From Oscillospiraceae bacterium (GTDB lineage: Bacteria; Bacillota; Clostridia; Oscillospirales; Oscillospiraceae), in NCBI GenBank assembly GCA_017516065.1, contig JAFWDQ010000012.1, positions 1 through 64,000 on the forward strand: a stretch of 64,000 bases of DNA, in the 5' to 3' direction. Of the stretch, positions 56,068 to 64,000 are shown in pieces. Below the pieces are notes generated by a model. That model did not search any database and was not told where the DNA came from. It saw only the letters and a program-made list of their open reading frames with translations. Positions within the stretch are counted from its first letter, which is position 1, and every line of letters begins with the position of its first letter. Both the position numbers and the translations under genes were made by a program.

Positions 56068-56096
56068 TTGCAAAAGTGAAATAAATAGTGTAGAAT
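56068..56096 (+). promoter_or_regulatory. Promoter of carD
   Basis: TTGCAA (56068-56073), 17 bases, TAGAAT (56091-56096), about 40 bases before the GTG. Confidence 0.6.
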
Positions 56097-56138
56097 ATGA
56101 TATGTGTAAATATGTTCTTTTGGACGGAGGTGAACAGC

Positions 56139-56618
56139 GTGTTCCAGGTCGGGGATAAGATTGCCCATCCCATGCATGGCGCAGGCGTGGTGGACAGCAT
56201 TGTGGAAAAAAAGATCAACGATAAGGAGATGCTGTACTACGTTCTGAAGATCCCCGTAGGCGGCATGCTGGTCATGATTCCGGCGGACTCCACGGAAGAG
56301 ATCGGCGTTCGCCCCATCGTCAGCCGCGACGAGGCGGAGAAGATCCTGGAGAACATGGCTACCATTGAGACGGAGATGGTCCAGAACTGGAACCATCGTT
56401 ACCGGGAGAACATGATGCGCATCAAGAGCGGCGATCTGCTTGAGGTCGCCCGGGTTGTGAAAAGTCTGATGCTTCGGGATCAGTCCAGAGGGCTGTCCAC
56501 CGGTGAACGGAAAATGCTCCACTCGGCAAAACAGATCCTCCTTTCCGAACTGGTGATGGCCCTTGGATGCACCTATGAGGAGCTGGAAACCCGCATCAGC
56601 GACTTGATCGAAGCATAA
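56139..56618 (+). CDS. CarD-family RNA polymerase-binding regulator
   Basis: 159 residues. The Tudor-like RNAP-interaction domain is FQVGDKIAHPMHGAGVVDSIVEKKIND with LYYVLKIPVGGMLVMIPADS. A helical domain with DLLEVARVVKSLMLRDQSRGLSTGERKMLHSAKQILLSELVMAL follows. CarD stabilises open promoter complexes at rRNA and other promoters. The GTG at 56139 has GGAGGTGAA upstream; the earlier ATG at 56097 has none. A hairpin follows. Confidence 0.93.
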   Translation: MFQVGDKIAHPMHGAGVVDSIVEKKINDKEMLYYVLKIPVGGMLVMIPADSTEEIGVRPIVSRDEAEKILENMATIETEMVQNWNHRYRENMMRIKSGDLLEVARVVKSLMLRDQSRGLSTGERKMLHSAKQILLSELVMALGCTYEELETRISDLIEA

Positions 56619-56642
56619 AAATATCGATGAGAGTGTTGTCGT

Positions 56643-56665
56643 AAGGCGGAGCAAGGCTCCGCCTT
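56643..56665 (+). terminator. Probable terminator after carD
   Basis: AAGGCGGAGC pairs with GCTCCGCCTT over 3 bases; the following sequence is T-rich only after a gap. Confidence 0.55.
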
Positions 56666-56707
56666 ATTCGGTGTTTTCTTTCTGTTATTGTTTCAGGAGG
56701 TGGTTGT

Positions 56708-57436
56708 ATGTCCATCCGACGCAGAGCCCGTGGAAACGGAAGAAAAGCGGCCTTCTGTACCGCAGTTGTGGCGGCGGCCGGGTCTTCCAGCCGCATGGGG
56801 GGAGAGGACAAACTGCTGGCGCCTCTGAACGGCCGGCCTGTGCTGGCCCATACGCTGCTGGCCCTGGAGCATTGTCCGGAAATCCGCGAGATCATCGTGG
56901 TGACCCGGGAGGAAAGCCTTCTTGAGGCGGGCCGCATCTGCAGGGAGTTCGGCGTCAGCAAGGCGACAAAAATCATACTCGGCGGTGCCAGTCGTACGGA
57001 ATCGGTGCTCAACGGCGTTCTGGAGGCAAGTGAAAAGGCCGACCTCATCGCAGTTCAGGACGGGGCGCGGCCGCTGACGACGCCGGAATTGATCTCCGCC
57101 GTGGTGCAGAAGGCTGCCCGAACCAACGCTGCTGCCCCTGCCGTTCCGGTTAAGGATACGATCAAAGAGGCCCGGGAGGGCCTTGTGGTCCGTACGCCGG
57201 ACCGGAACACGCTCTTTGCCGTTCAGACGCCTCAGGTTTTCGAGGCGTCCCTGCTCAAGGGCGCACTCCAGAGAGCCATTGAGGACGGCGTCGCGCCCAC
57301 CGACGACTGCGGTGCCGTGGAGCGCATCGGGATGTCCGTGTTTCTTGTGGAGGGGGACGAGAGAAACCTGAAGATCACTACGCCGCTGGATCTGGTGATC
57401 GCCGGGACGCTGCTTCAAGGGGAGGAAACGGTATGA
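56708..57436 (+). CDS. ispD: 2-C-methyl-D-erythritol 4-phosphate cytidylyltransferase
   Basis: 242 residues, third step of the MEP pathway. [32 protein letters not shown] is the CTP-binding loop with the catalytic Arg and Lys, and AVQDGARPL is the acidic site. Its end overlaps ispF by ATGA. GGAGGTGG lies 5 bases before the ATG. The N-terminus is longer and very basic ([10 protein letters not shown]). Confidence 0.95.
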   Translation: MSIRRRARGNGRKAAFCTAVVAAAGSSSRMGGEDKLLAPLNGRPVLAHTLLALEHCPEIREIIVVTREESLLEAGRICREFGVSKATKIILGGASRTESVLNGVLEASEKADLIAVQDGARPLTTPELISAVVQKAARTNAAAPAVPVKDTIKEAREGLVVRTPDRNTLFAVQTPQVFEASLLKGALQRAIEDGVAPTDDCGAVERIGMSVFLVEGDERNLKITTPLDLVIAGTLLQGEETV

Positions 57437-57909
57437 TGCGTATCGGACACGGCTACGACGTGCACCGGTTGACAGAGGGACGACCGCTGATCCTTGGCGG
57501 CGTAGAGATTCCCTGGACGCTGGGGCTGCTGGGGCACTCCGACGCCGATGTGCTGACCCACGCGGTCATGGACGCCCTGTTGGGTGCCGCCGGGCTGGGA
57601 GATATCGGCCGTCATTTCCCGGATTCTGACCCCGCCCTGCGGGGGATTTCCAGCCTGCTGCTGCTGGAGCGGGTGCGGGATCTTCTGCGGGAGGCGGGCT
57701 GGGAGCTGGGCAATCTTGACGTTACCGTCATCGCCCAGGCGCCAAAGTTGGCCGGATATCTCAGGACCATGGAGCGGAATCTGGCCGATGCCCTTGCGGC
57801 GGACCCGGAGCAGATCAATATCAAGGCCACCACGGAGGAACAGCTGGGCTTTACCGGCCGGGGAGAGGGCATTGCCGCCCACGCCGTGGCGCTGATCGAG
57901 AAAAACTGA
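57433..57909 (+). CDS. ispF: 2-C-methyl-D-erythritol 2,4-cyclodiphosphate synthase
   Basis: 158 residues, a zinc enzyme trimer. GHGYDVHRL is the metal/first motif, [22 protein letters not shown] the second, and [20 protein letters not shown] the C-terminal one. With ispD and the ispH part it places three MEP enzymes within about 4 kb. Confidence 0.97.
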   Translation: MMRIGHGYDVHRLTEGRPLILGGVEIPWTLGLLGHSDADVLTHAVMDALLGAAGLGDIGRHFPDSDPALRGISSLLLLERVRDLLREAGWELGNLDVTVIAQAPKLAGYLRTMERNLADALAADPEQINIKATTEEQLGFTGRGEGIAAHAVALIEKN

Positions 57910-57954
57910 CGAGACAGGCCGGGGAGTGCCCCGGCCTAAAAACAGGAGGATACC

Positions 57955-58374
57955 ATGAGGCCATACACACACAAGGTTTTGTACTACGAGACGGATCAGA
58001 TGAGCATTGCCCACCATTCCAATTATATCCGCTGGATGGAGGAGGCAAAGATGGACTTCCTTGATCAGATCGGATTCAACTACGCCGTTCTGGAAAAGAA
58101 GGGCGTCATTTCACCGGTGGTGTCGGTAGAATGTCACTATATACTGTCGACCTTTTTCGACGAGACGGTGACGATCCTGGTCACGATGCGGGAATACAAG
58201 GGCGTGCGGCTGAAGCTGCACTATGAGATGCTTCATCCGGATGGCAGGGTGGCGGCCGTTGCCGACAGTGAAAATTGCTTCACCGACCGGCAGGGCAAGC
58301 CTCTGGCCATCAAGCGTATTGATCCTGCCTTCCACGAAAAGCTGTGTGAGCTGGCCGCTGCGACCGAGGACTGA
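57955..58374 (+). CDS. Acyl-CoA thioesterase, YbgC / 4-hydroxybenzoyl-CoA type
   Basis: This is a 139-residue hotdog-fold protein. YYETDQMSIAHHSNYIRWMEEA carries the Asp of the YETDxxxxxxHxNY motif. The rest fits the 4HBT family, which hydrolyses acyl-CoA. Substrate unknown. GGAGG lies 7 bases before the ATG. Confidence 0.88.
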   Translation: MRPYTHKVLYYETDQMSIAHHSNYIRWMEEAKMDFLDQIGFNYAVLEKKGVISPVVSVECHYILSTFFDETVTILVTMREYKGVRLKLHYEMLHPDGRVAAVADSENCFTDRQGKPLAIKRIDPAFHEKLCELAAATED

Positions 58375-58450
58375 GACGCGGAGCACGTCGAATTTTCAAG
58401 GCATTTGTAGCCCTTCGGCCCCTGCTGCATAGTATGGGGCGAGAGGAGAA

Positions 58451-58723
58451 ATGCCTCGTATGAAATACAGCATTATCATCAGCCGCTCGCTGACACAGGC
58501 CCACCAGATGGCGGACGTGTGCAGACGGGCGGGTATTTCCGCACAGCTTGTGCGCACCCCTGCGGTACTGCGGCAGGGAGGCTGCGGCAGCGCCGTCAGA
58601 GTTGACGGGCGCGATCTGCCGCAGGCCCGGATGGCTCTGTCCAGGGCCGGGATCACGTCGGCGCGCATCTATACGGCGCAGCCCGGGGGCGGTTGGCAGG
58701 AGGTCTCCGGTGATTTATTTTGA
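58451..58723 (+). CDS. DUF3343 putative Se/S carrier-like protein
   Basis: 90 residues. The pattern of a small ferredoxin-like fold with a PxxLRQGGCGSAVRV motif (single conserved Cys near residue 45) is that of DUF3343. The family is often placed next to class V aminotransferases or selenium genes. Its end overlaps the downstream aminotransferase by 14 bases, and the aminotransferase GTG start lies within it, so the pair is translated together. GAGAGGAG lies 5 bases before the ATG. The sulfur-relay role is inference. Confidence 0.8.
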   Translation: MPRMKYSIIISRSLTQAHQMADVCRRAGISAQLVRTPAVLRQGGCGSAVRVDGRDLPQARMALSRAGITSARIYTAQPGGGWQEVSGDLF

Positions 58724-59831
58724 CAGTGCCGCCACGACCCTTCAAAAGCCGCCGTCCGTGGCCCGAGCCATGGTCCGGACAATGAAGGCCTGTGCCAGCC
58801 CGGGACGGGGCGGTCATCCGCCGGCCAACCGTGCTGCCGAGGCGGTCTATCGATGTCGGCAGGAGGCCGCCGGGCTGTTCGGCATGGACGATCCCCAGAG
58901 GGTGGTCTTCACATCCAGTGCCACCCACGCGCTGAATCTTGCCATCAAGTCGGTGGCAGCCCCTGGAGATCGGGTGCTGGTCTCCGGCTATGAGCACAAT
59001 GCCGTACTGCGGCCTCTGGCGGCCATCGGGAACATCCGGGTGGAGCAGGCGGCGGCGCCCCTCTTCGATCGGGCGGCGCTGCTGGAGAGCTTTCTCCGCC
59101 GCATCGACGGCGTCTCCGCTGTGATCTGCACCCATGTATCCAACGTGTTCGGCTTCATCCTGCCGGTGGAGGAGATCGGCGCCCTCTGTCGGGAGCGGCA
59201 GATCCCCTTTGTGGTGGACGCCGCCCAGTCCGCAGGCCTCCTGCCCCTGTCATTTCCGCGCCTGGGGGCGGATTTTGTTGCCATGCCCGGACACAAGAGC
59301 CTGTACGGTCCCCAGGGGACCGGGCTCCTCCTGTGCGGGGAACGACCCGTCAGAACCCTTTTGGAAGGCGGGACCGGCAGCCTTTCCGCACTTTCCGAAA
59401 TGCCGGATTTTCTGCCGGACAGACTGGAGGCGGGGACCCACAATGTGCCGGGGATCGCTGGACTGAGAGAGGGGATCCGGTTTGTTCGGGCTCGTGGACC
59501 GGAGCACATCCTGCGGCATGAGCGTCAGCTGGCCGGTCAACTTGTCGGCGCGCTCTCCCAGCTGCCCGGCGTTACTGTCTGCAGCGGAGGACCGGAGGAG
59601 TCCCGCAGCGGCGTCGTCTCCTTCTGTGTCCGGGACACGGACTGTGAGACGCTGGGGGATCTGCTGGCAGGGGAGGGCATCTGCGTCCGGGCAGGACTCC
59701 ACTGCGCCCCTGCCGCACATCGGAGCGCCGGAACGCTGGAGACTGGGACGGTGCGGGTCAGTTTTTCCATCTTTAACACACCCGCCCAGGTGCGGCAGTT
59801 CTGTACCGTGCTGCGCCGACTGATCCGGTAG
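58710..59831 (+). CDS. Class V aminotransferase / cysteine desulfurase-like enzyme
   Basis: 373 residues. MIYFDSAATTLQKPPSVA opens a SufS/CsdA-like PLP enzyme. VVFTSSATHALNLAIKSV is the cofactor phosphate loop, VVDAAQSAGLLPL holds the Asp, MPGHKSLYGPQGTG has the PLP Lys, and GICVRAGLHCAPAAHRSAGT has the catalytic Cys. GTG 58710 follows GGAGG. It is coupled to DUF3343 rather than to a SUF or ISC system, so it may supply sulfur (or selenium) to that small protein. Confidence 0.88.
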   Translation: MIYFDSAATTLQKPPSVARAMVRTMKACASPGRGGHPPANRAAEAVYRCRQEAAGLFGMDDPQRVVFTSSATHALNLAIKSVAAPGDRVLVSGYEHNAVLRPLAAIGNIRVEQAAAPLFDRAALLESFLRRIDGVSAVICTHVSNVFGFILPVEEIGALCRERQIPFVVDAAQSAGLLPLSFPRLGADFVAMPGHKSLYGPQGTGLLLCGERPVRTLLEGGTGSLSALSEMPDFLPDRLEAGTHNVPGIAGLREGIRFVRARGPEHILRHERQLAGQLVGALSQLPGVTVCSGGPEESRSGVVSFCVRDTDCETLGDLLAGEGICVRAGLHCAPAAHRSAGTLETGTVRVSFSIFNTPAQVRQFCTVLRRLIR

Positions 59832-59892
59832 GTCAAAAAGCGTCGTTTTGGGCCGCAATCCCGGAAATTAACCAAATATTCACAGATATTTC

Positions 59893-59920
59893 ATCCGCCC
59901 GTCTTGTCATTCGGGCGGAT
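59893..59920. repeat. Inverted repeat over the cdaA promoter -35
   Basis: ATCCGCCCG and CGGGCGGAT, 9-bp arms with a 10-base loop containing the -35 TTGTCA. It may be an operator or an upstream terminator. Confidence 0.65.
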
Positions 59921-59932
59921 GTATTATATAAT
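59904..59932 (+). promoter_or_regulatory. Promoter of cdaA
   Basis: TTGTCA (59904-59909), 17 bases, TATAAT (59927-59932). The -35 is enclosed by the inverted repeat. Confidence 0.8.
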
Positions 59933-59991
59933 AAATAAAATCAGGAATAATGCCTTTCAATCAGGCTCAGGAAGGGAGGCGCGGCCGCGTC

Positions 59992-60894
59992 GTGGCACAT
60001 CTGGCGAACTTTTTTCACATTATTTGGCGTTTTCTGTTGACGCTGAACTTTACGGATATTATTGACATTGCGATCATCACTTTCGTGATCTATAAGCTCC
60101 TGCGGATGCTGCGTGCCGCGCGTTCCGGACAGCTTGCCCGGGGCATCCTGTTTTTCTTTATCGCCCTGTGGATTTCATCGATCTGCAAGCTCACGGTTGT
60201 CAACTTCCTGCTCAACCGTGCCGTCGAGGTCGGATTGCTGGCCCTGGTTATCATCTTCCAGCCCGAGATCCGCCGATTCCTGGAGCGGCTGGGCAGCGGC
60301 GAGACTGTGAACCGGATCTTCCACACCCAGCAGACGCCAAAGGAACTGGAGGCTACCATTACGGAAATGGTGGCAGCGTTTACAGATATGTCCAAGGACC
60401 GCACCGGCGCGCTGGTGGTCTTTGAGCGGACTTCCAACCTCAGCGACATCATGAAGACCGGCGTGACGCTGGACTGTGCCGTCAACAGGGAGCTGATCAA
60501 GAACATCTTCTATTCAAAAGCACCGCTCCATGACGGGGCCATCATCATTCGGGAGGGGCGTGTCGCCGCGGCCGGCTGCGTGCTCCCCCTGTCGCAGAAT
60601 CAGAACCTGAGCCGCGATCTGGGTATGCGCCATCGGGCAGGCATCGGCATGTCGGAGAACTCCGACGCCGTGGTTGCCATTGTCTCCGAGGAGACGGGCG
60701 GCATCTCCGTAGCCATGCACGGCGTGCTCAAGCGGCACCTGGCGGCTGAGACCCTGGAGAGACTGCTGCAGCTGGAGCTGCTGCCGGAGGAACCGGAGGA
60801 CCGGATGTCCCGCAGCAGCCTGTTCCGTAGCGCTTTCTGGATGCAGAACTGGAAAAGGAAGAACGGGAATGATCAGGAGAATCATCAACAATAA
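59992..60894 (+). CDS. cdaA: Diadenylate cyclase CdaA
   Basis: About 300 residues. Three N-terminal membrane helices (NFTDIIDIAIITFVIYKLL; GILFFFIALWISSICKL; AVEVGLLALVIIFQPEI) precede the DAC domain with LHDGAII and the RHRAGIG motif. It makes c-di-AMP from two ATP. GTG 59992 has GGGAGG upstream; an ATG at 59950 lacks one. It overlaps cdaR by 26 bases. Confidence 0.94.
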   Translation: MAHLANFFHIIWRFLLTLNFTDIIDIAIITFVIYKLLRMLRAARSGQLARGILFFFIALWISSICKLTVVNFLLNRAVEVGLLALVIIFQPEIRRFLERLGSGETVNRIFHTQQTPKELEATITEMVAAFTDMSKDRTGALVVFERTSNLSDIMKTGVTLDCAVNRELIKNIFYSKAPLHDGAIIIREGRVAAAGCVLPLSQNQNLSRDLGMRHRAGIGMSENSDAVVAIVSEETGGISVAMHGVLKRHLAAETLERLLQLELLPEEPEDRMSRSSLFRSAFWMQNWKRKNGNDQENHQQ

Positions 60895-62098
60895 GATCGT
60901 CCATATCGTGTTTGCCCTTCTGCTGGCGCTTTTGCTCTGGTTCTACGTGGTCAATCAGGAAAATCCCGACGACGTAGACCTGGTCTTTCGGGACGTTGTG
61001 ATCCAGTATGAAGGAGAAGACGACATACTGGCGTCGGAGAATCTCAGCATCACCTCAGACAACGATACCATCGATCTTCGTCTGGAGGGCAAGCGGCGTG
61101 AGCTGCTGAGGCTGGATTCCTCTGACCTGTATCTGGTTGTGGACGTTTCCAATATCGACGAGCCGGGGACCTATTCGCTGCCCTATCGGCTGTCTCTGCC
61201 TCTGGGCATCAGCGCCACCGTCTCCGAAGACAGCCCGCAGGAGATCACTGTCACCGTTTCCCGCTTTGCCGAGAAGTCGATCCCCGTCACCGCCGTGTTC
61301 AACGGCAGTGTGGCAACGGGCTATCTTGCTGACGACAACATCTCCGTTTATCCCGACTCCATCGTGATCTCCGGCAGAGAGGAAGATGTGGCGCAGGTGG
61401 ACCACGCTCTGGTCACCCTCTCCGGCTCCGGGCTCCGGGAGTCTATCGTTGAGAGCATGCCCTTCACGCTGGTGGATGCCGATGGCAACACCCTGTCCTT
61501 CGAGGATATGACGCTCAGCAGAGAGCAGGTCACGGTGAAATTCCCCATTCTGCTGCAGAAGAAGGTCCCCCTGACCGTTGCCCTGCAGGAGGGCGGCGGC
61601 GCCACGGAGGCAAATGTGAGCTGGTCGATGTCCCAGGATTCCCTGCACATTGCGGCGGAAGAGGACGTGCTCAACACCATCGACTCCATTGAATTGGGCG
61701 TCATCGATCTGGCGCAGGTGGAGGAGAACGGTACTTATCTCTTCCCGATCACCCTGCCGGAAGGCGTGCGGAATCTCAGCGGCGTGACGGAGATTCAGGT
61801 GGATGTGACCGTCCGGGGCCTGGCCACAAAGCAGGTAGAGACCACCAACATCTCCTGCATCAACGTGACGGAGCGTTATACGGCCTCAGTGGTGACCGAC
61901 AGCCTGACAGTGACCCTCCGGGGACCGGAAGAGGACCTTGCGGCGGTGACAGGCGACAATGTCCTGGTGGATGCGGATCTGTCCGAGATCGGCGGCGCCA
62001 CCGGCATCTATACCGTGCCGGCCGTAGCCCATGTGGAGGGCAGCGATACCGTGGGCGTCATCGGGACTTATAAAGTCACCGTGTCCCAGAAGCGGTAA
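60869..62098 (+). CDS. cdaR: CdaR, YbbR-domain regulator of CdaA
   Basis: 409 residues. A single N-terminal membrane helix (IVHIVFALLLALLLWFYVVN) is followed by about three or four YbbR repeats (residues about 45-130, 135-215, 225-310, 315-400). In Firmicutes CdaR interacts with the CdaA membrane part. It overlaps cdaA and precedes DUF5685 by 3 bases. Confidence 0.92.
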   Translation: MIRRIINNKIVHIVFALLLALLLWFYVVNQENPDDVDLVFRDVVIQYEGEDDILASENLSITSDNDTIDLRLEGKRRELLRLDSSDLYLVVDVSNIDEPGTYSLPYRLSLPLGISATVSEDSPQEITVTVSRFAEKSIPVTAVFNGSVATGYLADDNISVYPDSIVISGREEDVAQVDHALVTLSGSGLRESIVESMPFTLVDADGNTLSFEDMTLSREQVTVKFPILLQKKVPLTVALQEGGGATEANVSWSMSQDSLHIAAEEDVLNTIDSIELGVIDLAQVEENGTYLFPITLPEGVRNLSGVTEIQVDVTVRGLATKQVETTNISCINVTERYTASVVTDSLTVTLRGPEEDLAAVTGDNVLVDADLSEIGGATGIYTVPAVAHVEGSDTVGVIGTYKVTVSQKR

Positions 62099-62101
62099 GC
62101 C

Positions 62102-62983
62102 ATGTTCGGCTATATTCGACCCTTTCGGGATGAGCTGAAGATGCGGGACTTCGACCGCTTTCGCTCCGCTTACTGCGGCCTGTGTCACACCATGGGCCGC
62201 CGGTGCGGGCCTCTGTCCCGGCTGCTGCTCAATTACGATTTTACTTTTCTGGCTATCCTGCTCTCTGCGGCCTGTGAGATACCCTGCCGCGGCACCTGCC
62301 GTCGGTGTGTGGTGCACCCGCTGCAGCGTCGGGGCTGTTCCGAGCCATCCCAGGCGCTGGATCTGGCGGCGGATGAGAGCATGATCCTGGCCTGGTGGAA
62401 GCTGCGGGATAACGTGCAGGACAAAGCTTTTTTCAAAGGCCTCCCGGATCGGTTCGGGGCGGCGCTGCTGCGCAGAGCCTATCGCCGGGCGGCCAGGAAC
62501 AGGCCGGAGTTTGATGCCATGACCCAACAATGCCTGGATGATCTTCGGGTGCTGGAGCAGGCACGCTCGCCATCCCTGGACCGTACGGCGGACGCCTCCG
62601 CCCGGCTCCTGGCGGCGGCGGCCAGATCCGTGCCGGACGAAAACCGGATGCGGGTGCTGGAGCAGCTGCTCTACCATGTCGGCCGCTGGATCTATCTGGC
62701 AGACGCCTTCCACGACCGGAAAAAGGATGCGGAGAGCGGTGCCTATAATCCGTTACTGTGCTGCTTTCCGGAGGGGCCGGACCTGGGTCCGGAGGCCCGG
62801 GAGCGTCTGGAGCTGACCATGACCCATTCCCTGAATCTGGCAGGCTCCGCCTTTTCTCTCCTGCCGGAGGGCCCCTGGTCCCCGGTGTTGGAGAACATCC
62901 TCTTTCTGGGCATGCCTGCGGCGCAGACTGCGGTGCTGGCCGACGCCTGGAATCCGGGACGGAGACGCGGCGTACGGGAATAA
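62102..62983 (+). CDS. DUF5685-family protein
   Basis: 293 residues. The N-terminus [46 protein letters not shown], with CGLC, and a later [13 protein letters not shown] provide a cysteine-rich potential metal site. [24 protein letters not shown] resembles the conserved C-terminal part of the family. Function unknown. It is in the cdaA operon. Confidence 0.75.
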   Translation: MFGYIRPFRDELKMRDFDRFRSAYCGLCHTMGRRCGPLSRLLLNYDFTFLAILLSAACEIPCRGTCRRCVVHPLQRRGCSEPSQALDLAADESMILAWWKLRDNVQDKAFFKGLPDRFGAALLRRAYRRAARNRPEFDAMTQQCLDDLRVLEQARSPSLDRTADASARLLAAAARSVPDENRMRVLEQLLYHVGRWIYLADAFHDRKKDAESGAYNPLLCCFPEGPDLGPEARERLELTMTHSLNLAGSAFSLLPEGPWSPVLENILFLGMPAAQTAVLADAWNPGRRRGVRE

Positions 62984-63030
62984 GAGACGGAAACGTGTTC
63001 CGGACACCAACCAAAGACAGGAGTGCTTGC

Positions 63031-63669
63031 ATGAACGACCCTTACAGCGTCCTCGGCGTCAGTTCAAACGCCAGCGACGATGAAATCAAACGGGTGTACC
63101 GTGATCTGGCACGAAAATATCACCCTGACAATTTTCAGAATAACCCTCTTGCCGATCTGGCGGAGGAGAAGATGAAGGAGATCAACGAGGCGTACGAGGC
63201 GATCACGCGCATGCGCAGCGGCGGCTCATCCTCCTATTCCGGCACACGCAGCGGCGGCTCCTCCTATTCCGGCGGCGCTTCCGGCAGCAGTTACGGTGCC
63301 GGGTCCTCTTATGCCGGCGGGAATATGGCCCTGTATGCCCAGATCCGCAACGCCATCAACAGCGGTCATCTGGATCTGGCGGAGCATCTGCTCCAGCAGG
63401 CGCCGCAGAATGCCGAGTGGCATTTCCTCGCCGGCAGCATTGCCTATCGGCGGGGCTGGATGGACGAGGCCCTGCAGCAGTACAACCGGGCCTGTCAGAT
63501 GGATCCGTCCAATATGGAGTATCGTCGGGCTCTGGACTACATGCAGAGAGCCGGCGTGGTCTATCGGTCTGCCGGATTCCCCAGTATGCGAAGCTTCGGC
63601 GGCCTTACGGCCACGGAGTGCTGCGCCTCACTGCTGTGCGCCAACTGTCTGTGCCACGGGGGCTGCTGA
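63031..63669 (+). CDS. J-domain protein with TPR-like region
   Basis: 212 residues. The N-terminal J domain ([34 protein letters not shown]) keeps HPD. A Ser/Gly/Tyr-rich low-complexity linker (about 68-100) follows, then TPR-like helices ([43 protein letters not shown]). It ends in a cysteine-rich tail with [16 protein letters not shown]. Interaction with DnaK is expected; the client is unknown. Confidence 0.87.
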   Translation: MNDPYSVLGVSSNASDDEIKRVYRDLARKYHPDNFQNNPLADLAEEKMKEINEAYEAITRMRSGGSSSYSGTRSGGSSYSGGASGSSYGAGSSYAGGNMALYAQIRNAINSGHLDLAEHLLQQAPQNAEWHFLAGSIAYRRGWMDEALQQYNRACQMDPSNMEYRRALDYMQRAGVVYRSAGFPSMRSFGGLTATECCASLLCANCLCHGGC

Positions 63670-63672
63670 CAG

Positions 63673-64000
63673 ATGAGGAACGACCGCACTTTCTCCATTA
63701 CCTTCTGCGCCATGCTGGCGGCGCTGTCTGTGGTGCTGCTGCTTGTCGCGTCATTTCTGCCCTCAGGGCAGCTGGGCATGGCCGCCATTGTCGGACTGCT
63801 TCCTGCGGCGGCGGTCATCAGCGCCGGAGGCCGGAAGGCAGGGCTGGCCTGCTATATCGTCACCGCGCTGCTGGGCTTCCTGCTTCTGCCGACAAAATTC
63901 GCCGTACTGCTGTATACGGTGCTGTTCGGCCACTACGCCGTGGTGAAAAGCCTGCTGGAGCAGATCAAAAACCCGGTCCTGATGTGGGCCTGCAAGCTCA
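63673..64000 (+). CDS. Polytopic membrane protein, truncated by window end
   Basis: The first 109 residues show four hydrophobic segments and no soluble domain. The ATG begins 4 bases after the J-domain gene stop, so it is the same transcript. The remainder lies outside the window. I do not recognise the family. Confidence 0.7.
   Translation, partial: MRNDRTFSITFCAMLAALSVVLLLVASFLPSGQLGMAAIVGLLPAAAVISAGGRKAGLACYIVTALLGFLLLPTKFAVLLYTVLFGHYAVVKSLLEQIKNPVLMWACKL

Larger units (their letters stand above)
55836..56138. other. Intergenic region between ispH-rpsA and carD
   Basis: The 303 bases hold the terminator (55851-55884) and the carD promoter (56068-56096). Between them, GGAAGTTGTA occurs twice (55923 and 55974 region), which I cannot explain. 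No gene is seen. Confidence 0.7.

Noticed and set aside
63205..63315. Repeat array in the J-domain gene
   Set aside because: The Ser/Gly/Tyr codon repeats encode a low-complexity linker within an intact frame.

Overview
The window reads as one strand of a high-GC, endospore-forming, anaerobic Firmicute of the class Clostridia, most like the Oscillospirales. Three things point there: the gene orders (hprK-murB-rapZ-yvcK-whiA, scpA-scpB-DUF2953-gerW-dac-rluB, cmk-plsC-ispH/rpsA), the fused IspH-ribosomal protein S1, and sporulation-linked genes (a sigma-H-like factor, GerW/YtfJ, SleB-like and SpoIID-like proteins). Almost everything is chromosomal housekeeping. There is no phage, IS element, CRISPR array, rRNA or defence island.

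Bases 1-865 do not belong with the rest. They are strongly AT-rich and carry the tail of a phage-type HxD protein, a T-box leader with a serine-type specifier, and a GNAT acetyltransferase cut off in mid-domain. At 865/866 composition changes at once to high GC, in the middle of a valS gene on the other strand that is also cut. Two genes broken at one base suggests a chimeric contig end or a rearrangement breakpoint.

From 866 to 12.1 kb: valS 5' part with a valine T-box; ferredoxin; DsbA/FrnE-like protein; CDF metal transporter; mtnA-deoD salvage pair; hexapeptide acetyltransferase; tRNA-Pro(TGG); Bcr/CflA-type MFS exporter; SleB-like cell-wall hydrolase; double-OB SSB-like protein; tRNA-Gln(CTG); PAP2 phosphatase and phosphatidylserine decarboxylase. 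From 12.4 to 20.9 kb: a surface esterase-like protein with SLH repeats, TrkAH potassium uptake, a class I amidotransferase-like peptidase, Smr domain protein, CysE-like acetyltransferase and a DacF-type carboxypeptidase.

From 20.9 to 33.4 kb the leftward strand carries dnaE, whiA-yvcK-rapZ-murB-hprK (carbon flux, wall precursor and division control) and asd-dapA-dapB (diaminopimelate/lysine). A rightward PRK06851-type ATPase sits between them. From 33.5 to 49.5 kb on the plus strand: SpoIID-like protein, queA-tgt (queuosine), yajC, proC, xerD, ruvCAB-glmM, sigH, a zinc-ribbon protein, scpAB, gerW and a second D,D-carboxypeptidase. From 49.5 to 64 kb: rluB, RpiR regulator, BaiN-type flavoprotein, cmk, plsC, ispH-rpsA, CarD, ispD-ispF, thioesterase, DUF3343 plus class-V aminotransferase, cdaA-cdaR (c-di-AMP), DUF5685, a J-domain protein and a membrane protein that runs off the end.

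Many transcription starts can be read directly. At least four promoters (valS leader, tRNA-Gln, asd, sigH) match the sigma-A consensus TTGACA-17-TATAAT exactly. The items most worth a second look are the junction at 865/866 with its T-box-controlled GNAT gene, the esterase whose expected catalytic His appears to be Tyr, the DUF3343/aminotransferase couple, and several unexplained inverted or tandem repeats at promoters.
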